Assembly (NCBI GenBank): GCA_963774745.1
Contig: CAVZGE010000003.1
Coordinates: 434,001 to 498,000 of the forward strand
DNA length: 64,000 bases
Reading direction: 5' to 3'
DNA from: Prado023 sp963774745
Lineage (GTDB): Bacteria > Actinomycetota > Actinomycetes > S36-B12 > CAIYMF01
The notes beneath the pieces are model-generated. The model ran no database searches. It worked only from the letters and a program-made list of their open reading frames with translations, and had not been told where the DNA came from. Shown piece after piece: positions 44,290 to 57,550 of the stretch; positions within the stretch are counted from its first letter, which is position 1; the number at the start of each line of letters is the position of its first letter. The position numbers were made by a program, and so were the translations under genes.

Positions 44290-46452
44290 ATGTCAGGGGC
44301 AGGCAATACCGTGTCCGTCATGACCCGACCTGTCACCGACCTCCAGCGACGCGTGGCCCCGTTCCGTGTCATCAGCGAGTACCAGCCCGCCGGCGACCAA
44401 CCGGCGGCCATCGCCGAGATCTCCAAGCGGATCGAGGCCGGCGTCAAGGACGTCGTGCTCATGGGCGCCACCGGCACGGGCAAGTCCGCCACCACCGCCT
44501 GGTTGGTCGAGAAGCTGCAGCGCCCGACCCTGGTGATGGCCCCGAACAAGACGCTCGCGGCCCAGTTGGCCAACGAGTTCCGCGAGCTCCTGCCCGACAA
44601 CGCCGTCGAGTACTTCGTCTCCTACTACGACTACTACCAGCCCGAGGCCTACATCCCGCAGACGGACACCTACATCGAGAAGGACTCCTCGATCAACGAG
44701 GAGGTCGAGCGGCTGCGGCACTCCGCGACCAACTCGTTGCTCACCCGCCGTGACGTCATCGTGGTGGCCACCGTCTCGGCGATCTACGGCCTGGGCACCC
44801 CGCAGGAGTACGTCGACCGGATGGTCCGGCTGCGGGTGGGCGAGGAGGTCGACCGCGACTCGCTCCTGCGCCAGTTCGTGGGCAACCAGTACGCGCGCAA
44901 CGACCTCGCCTTCGAGCGCGGCACCTTCCGCGTGCGCGGCGACACGATCGAGGTGTTCCCGGTCTACGAGCAGCACCCGGTGCGCATCGACATGTTCGGC
45001 GACGAGATCGAGCGGCTGATGACCCTGCACCCGGTCACCGGCGAGATCCTCACCGAGGACCAGGAGGTCTACGTCTTCCCTGCCACCCACTACGTCGCCG
45101 GGCCGGAGCGGATGGAGCGCGCGCTCGGCGGGATCGAGGCCGAGCTCGCCGAGCGGCTGGCCGAGCTCACCGAGCAGGGCAAGCTGCTGGAGGCCCAGCG
45201 CCTGCAGATGCGCACGTCCTACGACATCGAGATGATGCGCCAGGTCGGCTTCTGCTCCGGCATCGAGAACTACTCCCGGCACATCGACGGCCGCGAGGCC
45301 GGGTCGGCGCCGAACTGCCTGATCGACTACTTCCCGGACGACTTCCTGCTGGTCATCGACGAGTCGCACGTGACCGTGCCGCAGATCGGCGGCATGTACG
45401 AGGGCGACATGTCGCGCAAGCGCACGTTGGTCGATCACGGCTTCCGGCTGCCCAGCGCGGCGGACAACCGGCCACTGCGGTGGGAGGAGTTCCTCGAGCG
45501 GATCGGCCAGACCGTCTACCTGTCCGCGACACCCGGCCCGTACGAGCTGGCCAAGGTCGACGGCGACGTCGTGGAGCAGGTGATCCGCCCGACCGGCCTG
45601 ATCGACCCGGAGATCATCCTCAAGCCGACCAAGGGCCAGATCGACGACCTCATGCACGAGATCCGGCTACGCACGGACCGCGGTGAGCGGGTCCTGGTCA
45701 CGACGCTGACCAAGCGGATGTCCGAGGACCTCACCGACTACCTGCTCGAACGCGGCATCCGGGTGCGCTACCTGCACTCCGAGGTCGACACGCTGCGCCG
45801 CGTCGAGCTGCTGCGTGAGCTGCGGATGGGCATCTTCGACGTCCTTGTCGGGATCAACCTGCTGCGCGAGGGCCTGGATCTCCCCGAGGTGTCGCTGGTG
45901 AGCATCCTCGACGCCGACAAGGCCGGGTTCCTGCGCTCCGAGCGCAGCCTGATCCAGACCATCGGCCGGGCGGCGCGCAACGTCTCCGGGCAGGTGCACA
46001 TGTACGGCGACACGATCACCTCCCAGATGCAGACGGCCATCGACGAGACGAACCGCCGCCGGGCCAAGCAGATCGCCTACAACCTCGAGCGGGGGGTCGA
46101 CCCCCAGCCACTGCGGAAGAAGATCGCCGACATCACCGATCTGCTGGCCGCCGAGGATGCCGACACCGAGGAGGTGCTGGCCACCACGATGGGGTCGGGC
46201 CGCTCGCAGTCCCGCGGTCGGGGAGGGGCCCGTCGACAGGGATCGGGCGCGGCGGCCGCGGACGCCTCGGTGGCCACGGGCACCGCCGCCCGCGCCGACC
46301 TGCCGGCCACGGAGCTGGCGAACCTCATCCAGGAGCTGACCGAGCAGATGCACGCCGCCGCCGCCAACCTGCAGTTCGAGGTGGCGGCGCGCTACCGCGA
46401 CGAGGTCTCCGAGCTCAAGCGGGAGCTGCGGGGGATGATCGCAGCCGGCTGA
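44290..46452 (+). CDS. uvrB: Excinuclease ABC subunit B
   Basis: UvrB verifies DNA damage handed over by UvrA2 and presents the strand to UvrC. The 720-residue protein has Walker A GATGTGKSATT near residue 60, the beta-hairpin YYDYYQPEAYIPQ, helicase motifs DESHV and SATPGPYEL, motif VI QTIGRAARN, and a C-terminal UVR domain ending EVSELKRELRGMI. ATG 44290 has AGGGAG four bases before it; ATG 44320 matches the usual family start and is an alternative. A Gly/Arg/Ser-rich linker near 635-660 is low in complexity. No SOS box of the TCGAAC-N4-GTTCGA type was seen upstream. Confidence 0.96.
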   Translation: MSGAGNTVSVMTRPVTDLQRRVAPFRVISEYQPAGDQPAAIAEISKRIEAGVKDVVLMGATGTGKSATTAWLVEKLQRPTLVMAPNKTLAAQLANEFRELLPDNAVEYFVSYYDYYQPEAYIPQTDTYIEKDSSINEEVERLRHSATNSLLTRRDVIVVATVSAIYGLGTPQEYVDRMVRLRVGEEVDRDSLLRQFVGNQYARNDLAFERGTFRVRGDTIEVFPVYEQHPVRIDMFGDEIERLMTLHPVTGEILTEDQEVYVFPATHYVAGPERMERALGGIEAELAERLAELTEQGKLLEAQRLQMRTSYDIEMMRQVGFCSGIENYSRHIDGREAGSAPNCLIDYFPDDFLLVIDESHVTVPQIGGMYEGDMSRKRTLVDHGFRLPSAADNRPLRWEEFLERIGQTVYLSATPGPYELAKVDGDVVEQVIRPTGLIDPEIILKPTKGQIDDLMHEIRLRTDRGERVLVTTLTKRMSEDLTDYLLERGIRVRYLHSEVDTLRRVELLRELRMGIFDVLVGINLLREGLDLPEVSLVSILDADKAGFLRSERSLIQTIGRAARNVSGQVHMYGDTITSQMQTAIDETNRRRAKQIAYNLERGVDPQPLRKKIADITDLLAAEDADTEEVLATTMGSGRSQSRGRGGARRQGSGAAAADASVATGTAARADLPATELANLIQELTEQMHAAAANLQFEVAARYRDEVSELKRELRGMIAAG

Positions 46453-46575
46453 GGTGAGCCGTCGCGGCCCACAGGCCGCGTCCAGGTCGACCGGCGGTGG
46501 TCGGCAGCCGTGCCAGAATGGGGAGCCTGCGTCAGGCACCGGGCCGGCGCGCTTCTGGTCAGCAGGAGGCTGTGG

Positions 46576-47619
46576 GTGGACGTTTCGGCGGGCCTCTGGG
46601 CAGCCACGATCCTCGGACTCCTCGGGATCATCGTCATCGACCTCATCATCGTCGACCGGCGACCGCACGCGTTCACGCCCCAGGAGGCCACCCGGTGGGT
46701 GATCTTCTACGTGGTCCTGGCCATGCTGTTCGCCGGCTTCGTCACGATCACCTTCGGCCGGCAGTACGGCGGGGAGTTCCTCGCCGGGTACATCACCGAG
46801 TACTCCCTGAGCGTGGACAACCTGTTCGTGTTCATGATCATCATGTCCTCGTTCGCGGTTCCCGAGCAGCACCGGCACCGGGTGCTGTCCGTCGGCATCG
46901 TGATCGCCCTGATCCTGCGCGGCATCCTGATCGTGCTCGGGGCCGCGGCGATCGAACGGTTCGCGGCGACCTTCTTCGTGTTCGGGGCGTTCCTGCTGTG
47001 GACGGCCATCTCCGTCTGGCGCAGTGGTGATGAGGAGGCAGATCCCGAGGGCAACGCGCTGATCCGGCTCGTCGAGAAGCGCGTTCCCACCACCCGCGAC
47101 TACCACGGGACTCGGCTCACCGTCCGCGTCGACGGCCAGCGCGTCGTCACCCCGATGCTGCTCGTGATGCTGGCAATCGGCACGACGGACCTCCTGTTCG
47201 CCCTCGACTCGATCCCGGCTGTGTTCGGCCTCACCCAGGAGGCCTACCTGGTCTTCACGGCCAACGCCTTCGCACTGATGGGCCTGCGCCAGCTGTACTT
47301 CATGCTCCACGGACTCCTCGACCGGCTCATCTACCTCTCCAAGGGCCTGGCGATCATCCTCGGGTTCATCGCCGTGAAGCTGTTCCTGCATGCGCTGCAC
47401 GAGACGACCGACCTCGACGTCCCGGAGATCTCCACGGCACTGTCGCTGGCCGTGATCGTCGGCGTGCTGGTCGTGACGGCCATCGCCAGCGTGGTCGCGG
47501 TCCGCCGGGACCCCTCCCTGGTGGAGAGCAGCCCGGAGGGGCGACTCGAGCATGAGGCGGACGAGGTCCTCGGCGAGGCCCTCCGGCACCTGCCCCCCGA
47601 GCACGAGCGCCACGAGTAG
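46576..47619 (+). CDS. TerC/Alx family integral membrane protein
   Basis: I start at GTG 46576, six bases after GGAGG (46565-46569), giving 347 aa; upstream in-frame starts lack a site. The protein has about eight helices with the TerC motifs EYSLSVDNLFVFMII and DLLFALDSIPAVFGLTQEAYLVFTANAFALMGLRQLYF. The acidic residues inside these helices may bind metal; TerC family members are linked to manganese export and tellurite resistance. The C-terminus is acidic and His/Glu-rich. It precedes uvrA after a palindromic gap. Confidence 0.92.
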   Translation: MDVSAGLWAATILGLLGIIVIDLIIVDRRPHAFTPQEATRWVIFYVVLAMLFAGFVTITFGRQYGGEFLAGYITEYSLSVDNLFVFMIIMSSFAVPEQHRHRVLSVGIVIALILRGILIVLGAAAIERFAATFFVFGAFLLWTAISVWRSGDEEADPEGNALIRLVEKRVPTTRDYHGTRLTVRVDGQRVVTPMLLVMLAIGTTDLLFALDSIPAVFGLTQEAYLVFTANAFALMGLRQLYFMLHGLLDRLIYLSKGLAIILGFIAVKLFLHALHETTDLDVPEISTALSLAVIVGVLVVTAIASVVAVRRDPSLVESSPEGRLEHEADEVLGEALRHLPPEHERHE

Positions 47620-47621
47620 GT

Positions 47622-47741
47622 GCCGCCCCCACACCCCGGCGCCACCCCACCCGCCCCACCCTCCCCACCCCGCCCCGAACTCTCCACTTCTCCGCCTACT
47701 CTCCCGGTGTTTCAGGAGAGTTGGCAGCCAAGTGGAGAGTT
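47622..47741. repeat. C-rich tract and nested palindromes before uvrA
   Basis: A C-rich strand run spans 47625-47676. After it, AACTCTCCACTT (47678-47689) pairs with AAGTGGAGAGTT (47730-47741), and inside that ACTCTCC (47698-47704) pairs with GGAGAGT (47715-47721). GGAGAGTTGGC occurs twice in direct order. It lies between terC and the GTG start of uvrA at 47797. A terminator for terC or an operator for uvrA is possible. Confidence 0.6.
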
Positions 47742-47796
47742 GGCGAGCCAGGGATGAGCGGGAGCCGGTGTCGGAGGGCTGGCCTAGGATCGGGGC

Positions 47797-50670
<2,874 letters not shown>

Positions 50671-50700
50671 GCTGCACACCAACCGATGAGGAGGTCCGGG

Positions 50701-51243
50701 ATGGACGAGAGCACCTGCACAGGTGGTTGTGCCTGCCAGCGGCAAGTCGATGATCGGGGGTCGGTGAGCCGGCGCGGGGTCCTCGCCGGATCCGCGGCGG
50801 CTGTGGCCGTGATGGCACTCGGTGCGTGCGCCAGCTCCGAGGAGACCAGCGCGACGTCGGGCGGTCCGCAGTCCCAGACGCCGTCGGAGTCCGCGTCCTC
50901 GACCGAGTCCCAGGGATCGGCGGGCGCCACCGGTGAGGCATCGCCCGCGGGCGAGCCGTTGGCCGGCACCAGCGACTTCCCGGTCGGTGGCGGGGTGGTG
51001 GTCACGACCGCCAACGGACCAGTCGTCATCACGCACCCCACCGACACCGAGTTCGTCGCCTTCGAGGGGCGGTGCCCGCACGCGGGCTGCACTGTGGCTG
51101 AGGTGCTCGAGAACACGATCATGTGCAACTGCCACGGGAGCACCTTCGACGCCGGCACGGGTGACCGGCTCGAGGGCCCGGCACCCACCGGCCTGGAGCC
51201 CGTGCCGATCCGGGTCGTGGGTGGGGAGATCCTCCTGGCCTGA
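50701..51243 (+). CDS. Rieske [2Fe-2S] lipoprotein with twin-arginine signal
   Basis: The start at 50701 is fixed by a full AGGAGGT at 50689-50695. The 180-residue protein has an N-terminal Cys-rich lead (CTGGCACQ), a twin-arginine motif SRRGVLAG and a lipobox ALGAC, then a Ser-rich linker. The Rieske domain has both cluster boxes, CPHAGC and CNCHGSTF, near residues 125-150. It would be folded in the cytosol, exported by Tat and anchored at the outer face. It is not a cytochrome bc1 Rieske protein in context: it lies between uvrA and uvrC. Its redox partner is unknown. Confidence 0.9.
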   Translation: MDESTCTGGCACQRQVDDRGSVSRRGVLAGSAAAVAVMALGACASSEETSATSGGPQSQTPSESASSTESQGSAGATGEASPAGEPLAGTSDFPVGGGVVVTTANGPVVITHPTDTEFVAFEGRCPHAGCTVAEVLENTIMCNCHGSTFDAGTGDRLEGPAPTGLEPVPIRVVGGEILLA

Positions 51244-51244
51244 G

Positions 51245-53398
51245 GTGACAGCCAACTTCCGGCCCGCCCCCGGCCAGATCCCCACCGAGCCGGGCGTCTA
51301 CCGGTTCCGCGACGGGGACGGTCGGGTCATCTACGTCGGCAAGGCCAAGAACCTGCGGGCACGGCTCACGTCGTACTTCCAGGACCCTGCAGGCCTGCAT
51401 CAACGGACCCAGACGATGGTCGCGACCGCGCGCTCGCTGGACTGGGTCGTGGTGTCCACCGAGGTGGAGGCGCTGACCCTCGAGTTCGCGTGGATCAAGG
51501 AGTTCGACCCGCGGTTCAACGTCCGCTACCGCGATGACAAGTCCTATCCGTTCCTCGCGGTGACGGTCGGCGAGGAGTTCCCCCGCGCCATGGTCATGCG
51601 CGGCGAGAAGCGGCCCGGGGTGCGCTACTTCGGCCCGTTCGCCCACGCATGGGCGATCCGGGAGACCGTCGACCAGCTGCTCCGGGTGTTCCCGATGCGC
51701 ACGTGCACCCGGGGCGTGTTCCGCCGGGCCCAGGCGTCCGGGCGACCCTGCCTGCTCGGGTACATCGACAAGTGCGCCGCCCCCTGCACCGGTGAGGTCA
51801 CCGCCGACGAGCACCGGGCCATCGTCGAGGACTTCTGCGCCTTCATGGCCGGGGGGTCGGCCGCATTCGTCCGCTCCCGGACCGAGCAGATGAACGCGGC
51901 CGCCGCCGCGCTGGACTACGAGCGTGCCGCGCGCCTGCGCGACGACCTCTACGCCCTGCAGCGCGTCCTCGAGCGCAACGCGGTCGTGCTCCCGGACGGC
52001 ACTGACGCCGACGTGGTCGGACTCGCCAGCGACGAGCTCGAGGCGTGCGTGCGGGTCTTCCACGTCCGCGACGGCCGCATCCGTGGGGAGCGCGGCTTCA
52101 TCGTGGAGCGCGTCGATGACGCCGACGAGGCGCAGCTGGTCGCCACCCTGTTGGCGCAGATGTATGCCGAGCCCGAGGCCGACGTCCCCCGTCGAGTCCT
52201 TGTTCCCGCCCTGCCGGACCCCGACGAGGTCGAGGTCCTCACCGACTGGCTGGGCCTGCAGCGCGGAGGGCCCGTGGGGGTGTCGGTCCCGCGGCGGGGG
52301 GACAAGCGCGCGCTGCTGGAGACCGTCACCCGCAACGCCGCGCAGTCGCTCGCCGCGCACAAGCTGCGCCGGTCCGGGGACCTCACGACCCGCAGCCAGG
52401 CGCTCACCGAGCTCGCGGAGGCGTTGGACCTGCCCACCGCGCCGCTGCGGATCGAGTGCTTCGACGTGTCCAACCTCGGCGCCGACGACGTCGTGGCGTC
52501 CATGGTCGTGTTCGAGGACGGGCTCCCGCGGCCCTCGGAGTACCGCAAGTTCGCGATCAGGGGCTTCGACGGGCAGAACGACGTCGCCGCCATCTCCGAG
52601 GTGGTCGGCCGACGCTTCCGCCGGCTCGCCCGTGCGGAGGCCGTGGGGGTCGACGCAGTGGTCGCGGCGGGAGTCGCGGCGGGAGCCCCCGCGGCCGTCG
52701 CCCTGGGGGCGCTGGGGTCGCTGGCAGGCGTTGGGGAGAGGACCCCCGTCGGGCAGGGGACGGCCGCGGGGCAGGGGTCCGCCGCGGGGCAGGGGACCGT
52801 CGGGCAGGGGATCTCGGTGGGCGATCTCGGGGCCGACCCGCCCCCCGGCCGGTTCGCCTACCCACCCTCGCTGGTCGTGATCGACGGGGGCGCACCGCAG
52901 GTCAACGCGGCCTTCCAGGCGCTGCACGACCTCGGGCTCACGGACATCGCCGTCGTCGGACTGGCCAAGCGGCTCGAGGAGGTGTGGCTGCCCGACGAGG
53001 AGGACCCGGTGATCCTCCCGCGCACGAGCCAGGGCCTGTACCTGCTCCAACGGGTCCGCGACGAGGCCCACCGCACGGCCATCCGCTACCAGCGCCAGAA
53101 GCGCTCGGCCCGGATGACGACCAGCGCGCTGGACGAGATCCCCGGCCTTGGCCCCGCCCGGCGCAAGGCGCTGCTGTCGCGGTTCGGGTCGGTGCGCAAG
53201 CTGCGCGCCGCCACCCCGGAGATGATCGCCGAGGTCCCCGGCATCGGGCCGGCCCTGGCCGAGCGCATCATCCTGGCGCTGGCCGGTGGGACGATCAGCG
53301 CCGTGAACCTGACGACCGGTGAGATCCTTGACGACGACATGCCCCCGACAGCGCAGATGCCGGACCCCGACGTGCCCGTGAGCGAGGAGCCCCGATGA
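51245..53398 (+). CDS. uvrC: Excinuclease ABC subunit C with an unusual low-complexity insertion
   Basis: UvrC makes both incisions in nucleotide excision repair. The 717-residue protein has the GIY-YIG domain (EPGVYRFRDGDGRVIYVGKAKNLRARL), a UVR motif near 210-245, the RNase H-like 5'-incision nuclease (IECFDVSNLG, VVIDGG) and two HhH motifs at the end (LDEIPGLGPARRKALL and EVPGIGPALAERI). Between RRFRRLARAEAVG and YPPSLVV the nuclease domain holds about 70 residues of Ala/Gly/Val with repeated GQG units (roughly residues 470-530), far longer than in most homologs. GTG 51245 is almost directly after the Rieske stop. The stop overlaps rapZ. Confidence 0.95.
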   Translation: MTANFRPAPGQIPTEPGVYRFRDGDGRVIYVGKAKNLRARLTSYFQDPAGLHQRTQTMVATARSLDWVVVSTEVEALTLEFAWIKEFDPRFNVRYRDDKSYPFLAVTVGEEFPRAMVMRGEKRPGVRYFGPFAHAWAIRETVDQLLRVFPMRTCTRGVFRRAQASGRPCLLGYIDKCAAPCTGEVTADEHRAIVEDFCAFMAGGSAAFVRSRTEQMNAAAAALDYERAARLRDDLYALQRVLERNAVVLPDGTDADVVGLASDELEACVRVFHVRDGRIRGERGFIVERVDDADEAQLVATLLAQMYAEPEADVPRRVLVPALPDPDEVEVLTDWLGLQRGGPVGVSVPRRGDKRALLETVTRNAAQSLAAHKLRRSGDLTTRSQALTELAEALDLPTAPLRIECFDVSNLGADDVVASMVVFEDGLPRPSEYRKFAIRGFDGQNDVAAISEVVGRRFRRLARAEAVGVDAVVAAGVAAGAPAAVALGALGSLAGVGERTPVGQGTAAGQGSAAGQGTVGQGISVGDLGADPPPGRFAYPPSLVVIDGGAPQVNAAFQALHDLGLTDIAVVGLAKRLEEVWLPDEEDPVILPRTSQGLYLLQRVRDEAHRTAIRYQRQKRSARMTTSALDEIPGLGPARRKALLSRFGSVRKLRAATPEMIAEVPGIGPALAERIILALAGGTISAVNLTTGEILDDDMPPTAQMPDPDVPVSEEPR
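52738..52815 (+). repeat. In-frame GC-rich tandem repeat within uvrC
   Basis: Four to five copies of a CGGGGCAGGGG-like unit, 12-18 bases apart, encode VGQGTAAGQGSAAGQGTVGQG-type repeats. The array is in frame and keeps uvrC open. It is a possible source of length variation between strains. Confidence 0.75.
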
Positions 53399-54282
53399 CG
53401 ACAACCCCGCCCGAGGACGGGATCGCGGACTTCGAGGTCCTGCTGGTCAGCGGCATGTCCGGCGCCGGCCGGTCGAGTGCGGCGCGGGCGCTGGAGGACA
53501 TCGGCTGGTTCGTCATCGACAACCTGCCGCCCAAGATGCTGGCCCCCACCCTCGACCTGCTCGCAGCCCGCTCCGACCTCGACCGGGTCGCCGTGGTCGT
53601 CGACGTGCGTGGCGGTCGGCTCTTCGACCAGCTCGAGGCCGCCGTGGGCGAGGTGATCGCGCGCGGCGTCGACCTGAAGATCCTGTTCCTCGAGTCCAGC
53701 GATGAGGCCCTCGTGCGCAGGTTCGAGTCCAACCGGCGCCCGCACCCCCTCCAGGCACAGGGTGGGCTGCTCGACGGCATCCATCGCGAGCGGGCGCTCC
53801 TGGGCGACCTGCGCGCGCAGGCCGACCTCGTGGTGGACACCTCCCACCGCACGATCCACGAGCTGCGCCGCGCCATCACCGGGTCCTTCGAGTCCGGGGA
53901 GCCCGTGCGGCTGCGAGCCACCGTCATGTCCTTCGGCTTCAAGTACGGCGTGCCGATGGATGCCGACTTCGTCGCCGATGTGCGGTTCCTGCCCAACCCC
54001 TACTGGATACCGGAGCTGCGCGAGCTGCGCGGGCTCGATGCCGCTGTCAACGACTACGTCGTGGCCCAGGACGGGGCCTCGGAGTTCCTCGACGCGTATG
54101 CGCACATGATCGACCTGGCCACCGAGGGCTACCTGCGCGAGGGCAAGCGATTCGCCACCCTGGCCATCGGCTGCACGGGGGGCAAGCACCGGTCCGTGGC
54201 CATGTCCGAGAACCTGGCCGCACGCCTGGTCCGCGTCGGCCTCGAGGTCACCGTCGTCCATCGGGATCTCGGGCGCGAGTGA
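53395..54282 (+). CDS. rapZ: RapZ (YvcJ) family nucleotide- and RNA-binding protein
   Basis: The protein is 295 aa with a P-loop GMSGAGRSSAARALED at about residues 20-35 and the C-terminal domain GCTGGKHRSVAMSENLA near 263-280, conserved in the family. In E. coli RapZ guides RNase E to the GlmZ RNA; in Gram-positives the homolog YvcJ binds nucleotides and affects competence, and actinobacterial targets are not established. It overlaps uvrC by four bases and is followed by the yvcK and whiA genes, the usual actinobacterial trio. Confidence 0.93.
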   Translation: MTTTPPEDGIADFEVLLVSGMSGAGRSSAARALEDIGWFVIDNLPPKMLAPTLDLLAARSDLDRVAVVVDVRGGRLFDQLEAAVGEVIARGVDLKILFLESSDEALVRRFESNRRPHPLQAQGGLLDGIHRERALLGDLRAQADLVVDTSHRTIHELRRAITGSFESGEPVRLRATVMSFGFKYGVPMDADFVADVRFLPNPYWIPELRELRGLDAAVNDYVVAQDGASEFLDAYAHMIDLATEGYLREGKRFATLAIGCTGGKHRSVAMSENLAARLVRVGLEVTVVHRDLGRE

Positions 54283-55292
54283 TGGCTCCCGCCGTGGCCG
54301 AACCCGCAGGAGCCGCCCGACGCCGTCGTCCGGTGGCCGCCGGTCCGGCCGTGGTGGCACTCGGTGGTGGTCACGGCCTGGCCGTCACGCTGCGCGCCCT
54401 GCGTGGCGTGACCGATCAGTTGACCGCGATCGTCGGGATGGCAGATGACGGCGGCTCCAGCGGCCGGTTGCGCCGGGACATGGGAACCCCACCCCCGGGT
54501 GACCTGCGGATGGCCCTGGCCGCCCTCTGCGGGGACGACGTCTGGGGTCGGACCTGGAGCGCCGTCGTCCAGCACCGGTTCTCCGCCGGCGAGCTCTCCG
54601 GTCACGCGCTGGGCAACCTGCTGATCGCATCGCTGTGGGAGCAGACCGGCGACGTCGTCGCCGGACTGGACTGGGTGGCCGCCCTCCTGGGGGCGCACGG
54701 CCGGGTGCTGCCCGTGTGCAGCCAGGGGGTGCAGATCGTGGCCGAGGTCCGCGACGCTCCCGGGCACCCCGGGGTCAGCGTGGTGCGGGGGCAGTCGCAG
54801 GTGGCGGTCACGGAGGGGACCGTCCTGTCGATCGCGCTGGTGCCAGCGGACCCGCCGGCAAGGCCGGAGTCGATCGAGGCGATCGCGCAGGCGGAGGCGA
54901 TCGTGATGGGCCCTGGGTCCTGGTACACCTCCGTGCTGGCCGGACTGCTGGTGCCCGGGATCCACGACGCGATCGTCGCCTCCACCGCCACGCGGATCCT
55001 GGCCCTCAACCTGGTGGCACAGCCGGGGGAGACCTCCGGGTTCAGCCCCCAGGGCCACCTCTACGTGCTGGCCGAGGCCTTCCCGAAGGTGACCTTCGAC
55101 GTGGTGCTGGCCGATCCGGCCCATGTGCCCGACGAGCAGGCGCTGCGCGCCGCCTGCAGCAACGTCGGTGCCGATCTGGTCCTGCGCGCTGTCGCCGACC
55201 CGCAGGCGGGCCATGGGCATCACGATCCGCTGCTGCTGGGGAGGGCGTTCGCGGAGATCATCGGGCATGGCAGTATTCCGGCATGGCGATGA
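54279..55292 (+). CDS. yvcK: YvcK/CofD-like protein (gluconeogenesis or cell-shape factor)
   Basis: The 337-residue protein has the CofD-fold motifs GGGHGLAVTLRAL near residue 30, GMADDGGSSGRLRRDMG near 57-70, and GNLLIASLWEQ and GPGSWYTSVLAGLL further on. YvcK binds UDP-sugars in B. subtilis and is needed for growth on gluconeogenic carbon sources; in mycobacteria (CuvA) it affects wall synthesis. GTG 54279 overlaps the rapZ stop; the ATG at 54282 is an alternative start. The N-terminal 20 residues are Ala/Arg/Pro-rich. It overlaps whiA by ten bases. Confidence 0.9.
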   Translation: MMAPAVAEPAGAARRRRPVAAGPAVVALGGGHGLAVTLRALRGVTDQLTAIVGMADDGGSSGRLRRDMGTPPPGDLRMALAALCGDDVWGRTWSAVVQHRFSAGELSGHALGNLLIASLWEQTGDVVAGLDWVAALLGAHGRVLPVCSQGVQIVAEVRDAPGHPGVSVVRGQSQVAVTEGTVLSIALVPADPPARPESIEAIAQAEAIVMGPGSWYTSVLAGLLVPGIHDAIVASTATRILALNLVAQPGETSGFSPQGHLYVLAEAFPKVTFDVVLADPAHVPDEQALRAACSNVGADLVLRAVADPQAGHGHHDPLLLGRAFAEIIGHGSIPAWR

Positions 55293-56251
55293 CGGCAGGC
55301 GTGAAGGATGAACTGAGCCGATTGCCGATCACGAAGACGTGCTGCCGCAAGGCGGAGGTCTCGGCGCTGCTGCGCTTCTCGGGTGGGCTGCACCTGGTCG
55401 CCGGCAAGATCGTGGTGGAGGCCGAGCTGGACACCGGGGCGGCCGCCCGCCGAGCCCGCAGCGCGATCGCGGACATGTTCGGCCACTCGGCCACCATCAC
55501 GGTGGTGGCCCCCGCGGGGATCCGCCGCGGGAACCGGTACGTGCTCACGATCGCCCAGGACGGGCAGCGCCTGGCCAAGCAGGCCGGCCTGCTGGATGCT
55601 TCGGGCCGTCCCGTGCGCGGGCTGCCGGCGGTCGTGGTCAACGGTGCCCTGTGTGATGCGGAGTCGGCCTGGCGTGGCGCCTTCCTGGCGCACGGCTCGC
55701 TGACCGAGCCGGGCAGGTCGTCGTCGCTGGAGGTCTCCTGCCCAGGGCCCGAGGCGGCACTGGCCCTCGTGGGGGCGGCGCGCCGGTTGGGCATCGCGAG
55801 CAAGGCCCGCGAGGTCCGGGGCATCGACCGGGTCGTCATCCGCGACGGGGATGCCATCAGCGCGATGCTCACGAGGATGGGCGCCCATGAATCAGTGATG
55901 GCATGGGAGGAGCGACGCATGCGCCGCGAGGTCCGGGCGACCGCCAACCGCCTGGCCAACTTCGACGATGCCAACCTGCGGCGGTCCGCGCGCGCGGCCG
56001 TCGCCGCCGGTGCTCGGGTGGAGCGGGCCCTGCTGATCCTCGGGGACACGGTGCCCGATCACCTCGCCGTTGCGGGCAGGTTGCGCCTGGAGCACAAGCA
56101 GGCGAGCCTCGAGGAGCTCGGTGCGCTGGCCGATCCGCCGATGACCAAGGACGCCATCGCCGGCCGGATCCGCCGCCTCCTGGCCCTCGCGGACAAGCGC
56201 GCGGTCGAGCTCGGCATCCCGAACACCGAGGATGGCATCTCCTCCGAGTGA
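55283..56251 (+). CDS. whiA: WhiA sporulation/cell-division transcription regulator
   Basis: The 322-residue protein has the N-terminal LAGLIDADG-like half (KAEVSALLRFSGGLHL..., GAFLAHGSLTEPGRSSSLEV) and a C-terminal helix-turn-helix (ASLEELGALADPPMTKDAIAGRIRRLL). WhiA is a homing-endonuclease-fold DNA-binding protein. In Streptomyces it works with WhiB at division-gene promoters; it is near-universal in Gram-positives. The ATG at 55283 or 55289 can serve; neither has a strong site, but coupling to yvcK is likely. A 1:1 match to the order rapZ-yvcK-whiA is seen. Confidence 0.95.
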   Translation: MAMTAGVKDELSRLPITKTCCRKAEVSALLRFSGGLHLVAGKIVVEAELDTGAAARRARSAIADMFGHSATITVVAPAGIRRGNRYVLTIAQDGQRLAKQAGLLDASGRPVRGLPAVVVNGALCDAESAWRGAFLAHGSLTEPGRSSSLEVSCPGPEAALALVGAARRLGIASKAREVRGIDRVVIRDGDAISAMLTRMGAHESVMAWEERRMRREVRATANRLANFDDANLRRSARAAVAAGARVERALLILGDTVPDHLAVAGRLRLEHKQASLEELGALADPPMTKDAIAGRIRRLLALADKRAVELGIPNTEDGISSE

Positions 56252-56338
56252 CGATCTGCCCCCAGCGGGCGATCGTGCCGCAGCGTCAATAGGCTCATGC
56301 CTGCAAGGTGGCCGTTCACCCACAAGGGAGTAACTTTC

Positions 56339-57547
<1,209 letters not shown>

Positions 57548-57550
57548 GAC

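Noticed and set aside
47742..47796. SOS (LexA) box before uvrA
   Set aside because: No match to TCGAAC-N4-GTTCGA or a close variant was seen before uvrA, uvrB or uvrC.
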